Shown in pieces: positions 1 to 5,895 of a DNA stretch of 8,476 nucleotides (its first letter is position 1; each line of letters starts with the position of its first letter). A program made the translations under genes and the position numbers. Origin of the DNA: Candidatus Bathyarchaeota archaeon. GTDB taxonomy: Archaea; Thermoproteota; Bathyarchaeia; 40CM-2-53-6; RBG-13-38-9. The notes below the pieces were generated by a model that did no database searches, had not been told where the DNA came from, and worked only from the letters and a program-made list of their open reading frames with translations. Where the stretch lies: assembly GCA_030671315.1 (NCBI GenBank), contig DAOUZW010000038.1:1-8476 (forward strand). Direction: 5' to 3'.

Positions 1-78
1 CATATGAGAAAAATAAACTTTTGAGACCAAACTTACTTACAGCTCTTAAACCGTAGAATCTTCGTTAACTAATTAATT

Positions 79-2031
79 TTAGGGTTTCCTAGAAATTTTG
101 AAGTCAGATATCATTGATATTATTATTCCAAGAGAAAGTAAACTTACTCCAATCCAGATTAAATTTACAAATGGTATAACTTTTACTTGGATCATTAATT
201 GATCGAGGTTAGGATCTCCACTTTCTGTTAATTTCAAAATTAAGTTTTGATAAAGAGATTCTGTAAATCCGACAGTTATGTAGATATCCTCTTGGATTGA
301 TCTGAATATTAAAGGTCTGGATGCTAGTCCGTATAGAGTATAAAGACTAGTCCATAATTGACCATCATAAGTTCTACCATCAGAAGATGCTTCTACATCA
401 ATAATAAGTGAAGAATGTGACGGTAATATTTCCTCTTGAGTGTAAATTGTGCCTGTGGGTCCGCTGAATTTTAGATCTGTTACTTTTAATTCAATTCCTA
501 AAACAGGTGTTACTTCATTAATATTAACTGGAATTTCTTCGCTAACTTCCATTGAGGAACTCAAGAATACGCCGATTAGTATTAGAATAAGTGAAGTGTG
601 TATCATGCTCCTACCCAAATGTGACAATATATTCGTTCTTTTCTTCTGCAACATTTTTTCAAAAAGATTGTATGGTGTAAATATTAGAGCTAGGAAGAGA
701 ATTGGTAAAGCAAAATTTGTTACTTGGTTAGGTGTAGGTGCATTCAAAGTAGCAGCTAATATTCCAATCAAGACTGCCACAATAACTGATGCAATGCAGG
801 CTTTGAATCCGAATCTTTTTGGTGAATTACAGAAAATTAATGAAATAATAAAAAGAATTGTTGGTGGAAAAAGCCAGGTATTATAAAATTCCTTCCCTAA
901 ACTGTAAACCCCTCCAACTTGAATAGATGACAAAACTGGTAGAAGAATACCAATGATGCAAACAACTGTTATGTAAAGTAACGACACGTAAGCAAGAGTT
1001 AATGACAGAGATATTTTTCCGCCTGAACTTGAAAGGTTAAAGATTGGTTTTTTCACTTTCCCTTTTAGATATATGAAATATCCAAACAAATATGCAAACA
1101 AAAGTATGAAGGGTAGAGCTGTAGCAGCTGAAGCACCGAAGGCATGTACAGATTCTAATATACCGCTTCTTGTGACAAGAGTTGCAAATATTACTAAAAG
1201 TGAAGCGCCCAGAATAGAAAATTCTCTAATTAGAGTCTTGTTTCCATTAGATAATGATGCGGTATGGAAAAATGCTGTCAGCATGAGCCATGGAAGTAGT
1301 GATGCTGTTTCAACAGGATCCCATGACCAATAACCACCCCAGCCTAAGACTTCATACGCCCAAGCTCCTCCAAGGGCGATTCCAAGTGTGAAAAGCAACC
1401 AACTCAAACGAGTGAAAAAAAGGATCATTTTTTCGTAATTATCTTTAGATTTACTTAGATATGCAAACATCATTGCAAGTGGAAAAAAAGGAAGTACATA
1501 ACCAAGAAAAATAATTGGAGGATGGACTGCCATCCATGGAGATTGTAGAAGTGGATTAAGACCAAGTCCATCTAATGCAATAAAATTCAATTGAGCAAAT
1601 GGATCCGCAAGAATTGTAGTGGATAATAATAGTATTAAGAAAACATCAAGATGCGTATAAACACGGGATAGACTAGATTCTGAACCTTTACTTTGTGATT
1701 GTCTATACACTAGATATATCAAAGCTAGAATAGTTGACCAAAGTATTAGTGACCCTCCAACACTCGCCCAACTAGCATATAACTTGTAAAGCACAGGTAA
1801 GCTGGTTGAACTAAAAGCGTAAACATCTTTTAAAGAGAAATCATCACGAAGAAATGAGCTAACATAAAGAAGAAATGCAGATAGAATACCGAGTATTGAT
1901 AAAATAAATGCTTTAGACTTTCTATCTGAAGATTTTGCATATAAGTTGGATTTAGAAAGCATGTAAATATCAATTATAAGAAGAAGGCTTGCAATTGAAA
2001 GCAGTAAATTACCAACAAACACTATACTCAC
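79..2031 (-). CDS. ccmF: Cytochrome c maturation protein CcmF (haem lyase subunit)
   Basis: CcmF is a polytopic membrane protein of System I cytochrome c biogenesis; with CcmH-type partners it attaches haem to the CXXCH motif of apocytochrome c outside the membrane. The 650 residues match the usual length of about 650. Visible: many hydrophobic segments; a WASVGGSLILW stretch near 88-98; the P-His1 candidate H170 in WMAVHPP; the tryptophan-rich haem-handling (WWD) motif WGGYWSWDPVE at 231-241; H256 and H296 as the candidate TM-His1 and P-His2; H471 in SHLGRS as the likely TM-His2; a non-membrane, extracytoplasmic region about 495-615; and a last membrane helix about 620-640. The set of histidines and WWD separates CcmF from the shorter CcmC/CcsA. 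The start is GTG, since the nearby upstream ATG is out of frame; a GTG at codon 4 is possible. Odd: the usual EGS of the family reads GGS (92-94). No other ccm gene is in view. Family call is firm. Confidence 0.93.
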   Translation of the reverse strand: MSIVFVGNLLLSIASLLLIIDIYMLSKSNLYAKSSDRKSKAFILSILGILSAFLLYVSSFLRDDFSLKDVYAFSSTSLPVLYKLYASWASVGGSLILWSTILALIYLVYRQSQSKGSESSLSRVYTHLDVFLILLLSTTILADPFAQLNFIALDGLGLNPLLQSPWMAVHPPIIFLGYVLPFFPLAMMFAYLSKSKDNYEKMILFFTRLSWLLFTLGIALGGAWAYEVLGWGGYWSWDPVETASLLPWLMLTAFFHTASLSNGNKTLIREFSILGASLLVIFATLVTRSGILESVHAFGASAATALPFILLFAYLFGYFIYLKGKVKKPIFNLSSSGGKISLSLTLAYVSLLYITVVCIIGILLPVLSSIQVGGVYSLGKEFYNTWLFPPTILFIISLIFCNSPKRFGFKACIASVIVAVLIGILAATLNAPTPNQVTNFALPILFLALIFTPYNLFEKMLQKKRTNILSHLGRSMIHTSLILILIGVFLSSSMEVSEEIPVNINEVTPVLGIELKVTDLKFSGPTGTIYTQEEILPSHSSLIIDVEASSDGRTYDGQLWTSLYTLYGLASRPLIFRSIQEDIYITVGFTESLYQNLILKLTESGDPNLDQLMIQVKVIPFVNLIWIGVSLLSLGIIISMISDFKISRKP

Positions 2032-2080
2032 ATCTCTTCATGATAGAAGAAAAACCAAATAAGAATGCTGGTAGTTCCAA

Positions 2081-2089
2081 GTATATTTT
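2081..2089 (-). promoter_or_regulatory. Candidate TATA box (box A) for ccmF
   Basis: On the minus strand this reads AAAATATAC. It lies about 54 bases before the ccmF GTG, which would put transcription start near 2059 and give a leader of roughly 28 bases. It sits in the 128-base gap between the divergent ccmF and acetyltransferase genes. The match is by eye in AT-rich sequence, so confidence is low. I could not choose a plus-strand TATA box for the acetyltransferase among several AT-rich runs at 2105-2145. Confidence 0.3.
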
Positions 2090-2159
2090 GTATTCTGATT
2101 AAAGTTCAAAAAAATAATAGTCTTTAACTGTAATTCATAATTCAAAGAAGAAAACAAAA

Positions 2160-3002
2160 TTGATTATCAGACCTATAAAACCATTAGATTTCAATTTCAT
2201 AATTGGACTTGCAGCATTAGAGAATATAAGATATTCAAAGAAGGATCTAAAACGTATCATCGATTTTGAACCTGAAGGCTGTTTCATAGCTCTTGATGGG
2301 GAACAAAGACTTGGAATTGTAACGACAATAACCTATGGTAATGTTGGATGGATAGGAAATCTACTTGTTGAGAAATCAACTAGACGACGTGGGACAGGAA
2401 CTAAACTCGTCAAAGAAGCTTTAGAATATATGCAAAGGAAGGATGTCAAGGTTCCCAAACTCTATTGTTTCCCTAATAGAGTACCATTTTATCGCAGGTT
2501 AGGATTCAAAACTGAAATTAACGTTCAAGTTATGGTTGGTAAAGGAAAAAAAATTACTTTTTCTGAAGTTAAGCAATTATCAGATGATGCTTTACATGAA
2601 GTGTTACTTCTGGACAAAAAAATATTTGGAGCGGACAGATCACGACTTTTATGTAAACTTCATCGAAAATTTCCAAAAAATTGTTTTGCTGCTTACTATA
2701 AGAAAAAACTTGTTGGATATATTATGGCGAATGGTTCTGAAGATGAATTTGAATTAGGACCTTGGATTTGCCTCATTAAACATCAGAATAGATACGCTGA
2801 ACAATTACTTAGGGCAGGAATCAATAGTCTTAATTCGAAAATAATTGATTTATCCACTCCACTAAATAATTTGATGATAGAAAATATCTTAGCTAATTAT
2901 GGTTTCAAGAAACAAGGAATAGCCGTTAGGATGGGGTGCAGAGATTCCTCTTTAGGAAATATAGAAAGTGTATTGGGAATAGCTGGACTTGACAAAGGTT
3001 AA
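2160..3002 (+). CDS. GNAT family N-acetyltransferase with C-terminal YitH/HolE-type acetyltransferase domain
   Basis: Predicted cytoplasmic acetyl-CoA-dependent acyltransferase; substrate unknown. The N-terminal half (about 1-125) is a GNAT fold: a beta strand near GNVGWIGNLLVEKSTR, then the CoA pyrophosphate-binding loop RRRGTGT at 75-81, and the late motif VPFYRRLGF at 108-116. The C-terminal half (about 135-260) carries GADRSRLL at 157-164, KLVGYIMA at 183-190 and GPW at 200-202, the pattern of the second domain found in Acetyltransf_18 (YitH/HolE-like) proteins. The 280-residue length fits that two-domain layout. The start is TTG with no clear Shine-Dalgarno; the next in-frame ATG codons lie inside the protein (codon 91), so TTG is preferred. 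The gene diverges from ccmF and ends 2 bp from the stop of the convergent hydrolase gene; neither neighbour indicates a substrate. Confidence 0.85.
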   Translation: MIIRPIKPLDFNFIIGLAALENIRYSKKDLKRIIDFEPEGCFIALDGEQRLGIVTTITYGNVGWIGNLLVEKSTRRRGTGTKLVKEALEYMQRKDVKVPKLYCFPNRVPFYRRLGFKTEINVQVMVGKGKKITFSEVKQLSDDALHEVLLLDKKIFGADRSRLLCKLHRKFPKNCFAAYYKKKLVGYIMANGSEDEFELGPWICLIKHQNRYAEQLLRAGINSLNSKIIDLSTPLNNLMIENILANYGFKKQGIAVRMGCRDSSLGNIESVLGIAGLDKG

Positions 3003-3004
3003 GT

Positions 3005-3625
3005 TTATTCTCGCATAAACCGAATGAACTCTTCTTTTGACCTTGGTTTAAGAACATAATTATGTTTCTTTTCATATTCCAAAGTTGAATCTGGTTTCTC
3101 ACCATAATCATGACCAGGATAAACTTCTAAATTATCATCTAATTTGATTATCTTACCGAATAAGCTATCATAGAGTATACCTGGATCTCCACCAGGTAGA
3201 TCTGTTCTTCCACACTCTCCCACAAATAATGTATCGCCTGTTAGAATCTTGTTATCTAAAAGTAGACATATACCATCAGGAGTATGTCCTGGTGTGTGGA
3301 TGACTCTTATATTAATACCATCGATTTTTACGATTTCACCGTCTTTTAGTTTAATATTCCCTCCAATATTTGCCGCTTCATGCATCATTATCTTAGCTCC
3401 TGTCTGGGATGCAAGCTCATTGTTTCCAGCAGTGTGATCTTGATGGGCGTGAGTGTTGATTATGTATATTAGTTTCAAATTTTCCTTCTGAAGCATATTA
3501 ATTATATCAGTTACTGCACCTGAAGGATCAACAACAACAGCTTTTCCTGATTTCTCATCGCCTATCATATATGCTATATTTCTAGACCCTTCAATTATGA
3601 ATCTCCTAAAAATCATAGTCAACAC
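3005..3625 (-). CDS. Metallo-beta-lactamase-fold hydrolase, glyoxalase II / ETHE1-like
   Basis: A cytoplasmic metallohydrolase or metal-dependent oxygenase of about 206 residues. Metal-ligand motifs are complete: T-H-A-H-Q-D-H at 58-64 (H59, H61, D63, H64), H114 in HTPGHTPDG, D131 in TGDTLFVGECGRTD and H172 in YPGHDYG. The sequence GDTLFVGECGRTDLPGGD and the VYPGHDYG ending recall both bacterial/archaeal glyoxalase II-like proteins and ETHE1-type persulfide dioxygenases; a role in thioester hydrolysis or sulfide detoxification is inference. GTG at 3625 directly follows an in-frame stop; ATG at 3616 (codon 4) is an equally good start and no strong Shine-Dalgarno decides it. The gene lies 27 bases after the DUF364 gene on the same strand, so the two are probably co-transcribed. 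Confidence 0.88.
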   Translation of the reverse strand: MLTMIFRRFIIEGSRNIAYMIGDEKSGKAVVVDPSGAVTDIINMLQKENLKLIYIINTHAHQDHTAGNNELASQTGAKIMMHEAANIGGNIKLKDGEIVKIDGINIRVIHTPGHTPDGICLLLDNKILTGDTLFVGECGRTDLPGGDPGILYDSLFGKIIKLDDNLEVYPGHDYGEKPDSTLEYEKKHNYVLKPRSKEEFIRFMRE

Positions 3626-3652
3626 TTAATGGTTCTAATCTGAGTGGAAAGT

Positions 3653-4438
3653 TTAGGTTGTCGGTCTTATCGTAATAAACTCTGTGATAGACTTGAGCTG
3701 AGGAGTCCCACCTCCTTCGGCTATAATCTGAATCATTTTATCTCCATCGAGTATTTTTACACCCCCTATAGCGGTAACTCCCTTATCGAATAATGGATTA
3801 GGTATTACATTTACAGACGGCCCAACAAGAGCAAATTCACTTGCATTATTCGATAATTCAAGAATTCTATCTATTGTCCCATTTGCTAAACTTGAGCCAG
3901 TTGCCACAACAACATCAGCTTGAGGTAACAAATCCTCAGCTGCTGTATCTGGGAAGGTCCCTTCATCGCGAAGAAGTGGACTTCGCTCAATAATGCATAA
4001 TTCCTTAGCTTTTTTTCTTATTGGTTTAATGAATGGGTGTAGGCTCCCGACCATAACAACCGTATCACTAGATTTGACTCTCAATTCATTAATGAAATTG
4101 GAGGACTTAATATTGAAAGGTGGCTTTACTTCATCAAAAAATTTTTGAGATAATGCGTTTAGTGTGGCAAAACCAAGTATACTTTCATTTACATCCCATG
4201 ACTTAGCCATATTGACTATATCTATCGCTTTACTACCACTTATTTTGCCTGCACGTTTATTGACCTGACAGCAGTAAGGAGGCATTTCGTGAGATAGTGT
4301 ATGACATAAACCAGCGTGACCAGATTCTAAAGTGACTCCAGTATATCCTAGTCCTATACAGGCTTTCTTTATAGTCAAGGTGTTAATTCCAGGTACCTTT
4401 TTCATTACAAGTTCTAGTACCTGTTCGACTATCCTCAT
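3653..4438 (-). CDS. DUF364 / putative heavy-metal chelation domain protein (with DUF4213-type N-terminus)
   Basis: A 261-residue soluble protein of unknown function. The C-terminal part (about 125-245) is the Rossmann-like DUF364 domain, recognised by VVMVGSLHPF (127-136), the ERSPLLRDEGTFPDTAAEDLL region (151-171), ADVVVATGSSLANGTIDRIL (174-193), GPSVNVIPNPLFDKGV (206-221) and a closing EGGGT (241-245). The N-terminal part (1-100) resembles the DUF4213 enolase-N-like domain, with SGHAGLCHTL and ESILGFATLNAL. Annotation of this family as heavy-metal chelating rests on structural resemblance, not on a known reaction. C45, H46, H50, C56 and C57 cluster in the N-terminal part and could bind metal. 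ATG start with a strong Shine-Dalgarno. It sits between the UPF0148 gene and the metallo-hydrolase gene on one strand. Confidence 0.85.
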   Translation of the reverse strand: MRIVEQVLELVMKKVPGINTLTIKKACIGLGYTGVTLESGHAGLCHTLSHEMPPYCCQVNKRAGKISGSKAIDIVNMAKSWDVNESILGFATLNALSQKFFDEVKPPFNIKSSNFINELRVKSSDTVVMVGSLHPFIKPIRKKAKELCIIERSPLLRDEGTFPDTAAEDLLPQADVVVATGSSLANGTIDRILELSNNASEFALVGPSVNVIPNPLFDKGVTAIGGVKILDGDKMIQIIAEGGGTPQLKSITEFITIRPTT

Positions 4439-4446
4439 TTTATTGG

Positions 4447-4452
4447 TCTCCT
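4447..4452 (-). promoter_or_regulatory. Shine-Dalgarno site of the DUF364 gene
   Basis: The minus strand reads AGGAGA, 8 bases before the ATG at 4438. This fixes the start and indicates that the message has a leader rather than being leaderless. Confidence 0.7.
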
Positions 4453-4482
4453 ATGGAAACTTACTGAAGATAATTATTTTTC

Positions 4483-4490
4483 AATAAATA
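4483..4490 (-). promoter_or_regulatory. Possible internal TATA box before the DUF364 gene
   Basis: The minus strand reads TATTTATT in the 68-base gap after the UPF0148 stop. A start about 26 bases downstream (near 4460) would leave a 22-base leader holding the Shine-Dalgarno. The DUF364 and hydrolase genes might therefore be transcribed independently of the UPF0148 gene. The sequence is AT-rich and the match weak. Confidence 0.25.
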
Positions 4491-4506
4491 CTAAAGATAA
4501 TGGAAT

Positions 4507-4851
4507 TTAGTCTCTTCTAAGCTTCCTTATTTTATCTAATATATCAAGCCAAATTGAAAGAGTCTGAGAATTAAGAATTAGTTTTTCTTTATCGTTTTCA
4601 GAATTTATTGCATCGTTTACTTCTTTGATTTTAGAAAGTACAGTCTGCTCTACATTGCTAAGTACTGCCTCTTCTGTGATCTTGTCTTCTTTCTGAGTAG
4701 CCTTGACTATTACTACTTGCTTGTTACATTTAGCACAAATAATGTCTTTTCCTACTTTAAATAAAGGGGAACCACATTCTGGACAGGTTTTCGAGAGCAT
4801 TGTTGCTCCTGATTTCAACAATTCAGACATTCTTTTTAATTCCGAACTCAA
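4507..4851 (-). CDS. UPF0148 / Sjogren syndrome-scleroderma autoantigen 1 (p27)-like zinc-ribbon protein
   Basis: A small archaeal protein of 114 residues, function unknown. The N-terminal signature LLKSGATMLSKTCPECGSPL (11-30) leads into a four-cysteine zinc ribbon: C23-x2-C26 and C39-x2-C42, with a short KVGKD turn between. This is the layout of the Auto_anti-p27 family. The C-terminal half (about 55-112) is charged and probably helical, ending in a basic tail (KIRKLRRD). The start is TTG: GGTGA lies 6 bases upstream of it, a better ribosome site than anything before the alternative ATG at 4830 (codon 8). It is the first gene of a three-gene minus-strand cluster and diverges from the UPF0147 gene. 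Confidence 0.85.
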   Translation of the reverse strand: MSSELKRMSELLKSGATMLSKTCPECGSPLFKVGKDIICAKCNKQVVIVKATQKEDKITEEAVLSNVEQTVLSKIKEVNDAINSENDKEKLILNSQTLSIWLDILDKIRKLRRD

Positions 4852-4857
4852 TTCGAT

Positions 4858-4862
4858 TCACC
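4858..4862 (-). promoter_or_regulatory. Shine-Dalgarno site supporting the TTG start of the UPF0148 gene
   Basis: The minus strand reads GGTGA, complementary to the archaeal 16S tail, with a 6-base spacer to the TTG at 4851. The same core occurs before gcvPA and gcvPB, so it appears to be the organism's usual site. Confidence 0.6.
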
Positions 4863-4916
4863 ATTCATAAGGACTATTAGGAAGAGTTTTAGGTCGGAAT
4901 AATTAATCACATGATT

Positions 4917-4930
4917 CATAAATATTTAAA
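4917..4930 (+). promoter_or_regulatory. TATA-like box between the divergent UPF0148 and UPF0147 genes
   Basis: The AT-rich run CATAAATATTTAAA ends 14 bases before the UPF0147 ATG at 4945. A box centred near 4920 would start transcription at about the ATG itself, so the UPF0147 message may be leaderless; the sequence just before the ATG has no well-spaced Shine-Dalgarno. The run reads TTTAAATATTTATG on the other strand and could also serve the UPF0148 gene. Inference from spacing only. Confidence 0.45.
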
Positions 4931-4944
4931 GTGAGTTAAGGGTT

Positions 4945-5223
4945 ATGTCCAAAGCGAAGAGGAAAGAAGAATATGAATCGAGAGTTAACCAAGCTCAAGG
5001 TGTACTTGGAGAAGTATCTCAGGACAACACAACACCAAGAAACATTAGAAGAGCAGCAAAAAACGCTATGGACGCCCTAGAGTTGACAGAGCATAGCCTA
5101 GGTGTACGAGCATCAAATGCGATTGCCATTTTGGATGAAATATCTCAAGATCCGAATATGCCTCAATATACTCGAGTAAAACTATGGAGCGTTGCTGGCT
5201 TACTTGAGGCAATAAAAGACTAA
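4945..5223 (+). CDS. UPF0147 family protein (archaeal, helical)
   Basis: A 92-residue protein of an archaeal family with no assigned function. The family signature is clear in NIRRAAKNAMDAL (33-45), VRASNAIAILDEISQDPNMP (54-73) and the ending LLEAIKD. The protein appears internally duplicated: VLGEVSQDNTTPRNIRRAAKNA (from 20) resembles ILDEISQDPNMPQYTRVKLW (from 62), a 42-residue offset suggesting paired helical hairpins. The basic N-terminus (SKAKRKEEYESR) may contact nucleic acid, which is speculation. No signal or membrane segment. Length is normal for the family, and the ATG follows a TATA-like run closely, as in a leaderless message. It is separated from the next gene by more than 100 bases holding inverted repeats, so probably it is transcribed alone. 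Confidence 0.9.
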   Translation: MSKAKRKEEYESRVNQAQGVLGEVSQDNTTPRNIRRAAKNAMDALELTEHSLGVRASNAIAILDEISQDPNMPQYTRVKLWSVAGLLEAIKD

Positions 5224-5229
5224 AGCTTT

Positions 5230-5245
5230 AGATTATTGATAATCT
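5230..5245 (+). repeat. Inverted repeat after the UPF0147 gene (7 bp arms, 2 bp spacer)
   Basis: Arms AGATTAT and ATAATCT are exact reverse complements around TG, starting 7 bases after the UPF0147 stop. As RNA it could form a 6 bp stem with a TTGA loop. The stop codon itself lies in a 10-bp palindrome (TAAAGCTTTA, 5221-5230). There is no U-run after it, so a terminator is not supported; an operator for the next gene or chance are the alternatives. Confidence 0.45.
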
Positions 5246-5288
5246 GCCATTTGAATAAGAGTCAATTTGCGAAAATGTTCACAAATTT

Positions 5289-5312
5289 TTATCATAATAG
5301 ATTCTATGATAA
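5289..5312 (+). repeat. Inverted repeat before the NTF2-like gene, possible operator
   Basis: Arms TTATCATA (5289-5296) and TATGATAA (5305-5312) are exact reverse complements separated by 8 bases. A smaller odd palindrome, ATAGA-T-TCTAT (5297-5307), is nested between and overlaps the right arm. The element overlaps the TATA-like TTTTTATCAT stretch and ends 29 bases before the preferred ATG at 5342, where a repressor could block transcription. AT-rich composition raises the chance of coincidence. Confidence 0.4.
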
Positions 5313-5341
5313 TATCAGATCAAAATGGTTTCGCAATTAAA

Positions 5342-5875
5342 ATGAACGCCAAATCAAATACCAAGAAAAATAGTCGATTACTAAAAATTGGAATCATAAT
5401 TGTAATATTGATTCTTATTGTTATTGCATCTTATTTTGTTGTGTTTCAGAATCAATTTGGATCTCCATCACCAACCATTACTCTAGATGACGAACAAGAA
5501 CAGATTGATAATTTTCTAGCAAATTATTATCTTGCATATAGAGACGGTTCAGTAGAAAGAATACTCGCGTTTTTCGAGGATGATGCAGTTCTTTCTGCTC
5601 CTGATGGAAAAATGTATGAGGGTAAATCGAACATAGTCATCTACTATTCTAACTTGTTTAAAGGATATGATAGTATAGAGCATTCAAGAGAAATTTTAGA
5701 TATTAGAGTCCGTGAAGATGAAGCATATGCTACGTATAAAGTTCGGGTACGGTTTTGGAAGTTTGGTGCAACAGATCCGCCTCAATTTTTCTATGAGGAT
5801 AATTTTTCTTTGAAAAAATATGGTGACTCTTGGAAAATTAATGCACTTTTAATAGAGTTTGGTTGGAAAGACTAG
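5342..5875 (+). CDS. Membrane-anchored NTF2/SnoaL-like domain protein
   Basis: Counting from ATG 5342 the protein has 177 residues. A basic N-terminus (NAKSNTKKNSRLLK) is followed by one membrane helix at about 14-35 (IGIIIVILILIVIASYFVVF), so the C-terminal domain should lie outside the cell. That domain (52-172) has the NTF2/SnoaL pattern: an initial helix with FLANYYLAYRDGSVERILAFF, then DDAVLSAPDGKMYEGKSNI (80-98), a beta-rich half, and late W164. Such folds serve as enzymes or ligand-binding scaffolds; no catalytic set is recognised and the ligand is unknown. The reading frame stays open upstream to TTG 5267 and has an ATG at 5306; I chose 5342 because the extra residues would interrupt the anchor topology and overlap an inverted repeat and probable promoter. 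No clear Shine-Dalgarno. It is followed 114 bases later by gcvPA and need not share its transcript. Confidence 0.7.
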   Translation: MNAKSNTKKNSRLLKIGIIIVILILIVIASYFVVFQNQFGSPSPTITLDDEQEQIDNFLANYYLAYRDGSVERILAFFEDDAVLSAPDGKMYEGKSNIVIYYSNLFKGYDSIEHSREILDIRVREDEAYATYKVRVRFWKFGATDPPQFFYEDNFSLKKYGDSWKINALLIEFGWKD

Positions 5876-5895
5876 ACAATAAAGCAAAGAGAGGT

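Noticed and set aside
1..78. Left-edge sequence with a minus-strand ATG at 1-3 that could begin another gene.
   Set aside because: No ribosome site before it and no coding sequence visible, so nothing can be called.
449..886. A 145-codon open frame on the plus strand.
   Set aside because: It lies opposite ccmF, whose motifs are convincing; its protein has no recognisable feature.
1073..1333. An 86-codon open frame on the plus strand.
   Set aside because: Antisense to the WWD region of ccmF with no domain.
2536..2757. A 73-codon frame overlapping the acetyltransferase in another frame.
   Set aside because: The acetyltransferase frame carries the family motifs; this one is lysine- and leucine-rich shadow sequence.
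2926..3111. A 61-codon minus-strand frame across the acetyltransferase/hydrolase junction.
   Set aside because: Overlaps the ends of two well-supported genes and has no ribosome site or motif.
4467..4501. An 8-bp direct repeat (AAGATAAT at 4467 and 4494) before the DUF364 gene.
   Set aside because: Short and AT-rich, expected by chance; no symmetry.
5267..5341. N-terminal extension of the NTF2-like protein from TTG 5267.
   Set aside because: It would make an inverted repeat and the probable promoter coding and puts an odd leader before a normal basic-plus-membrane-helix start.
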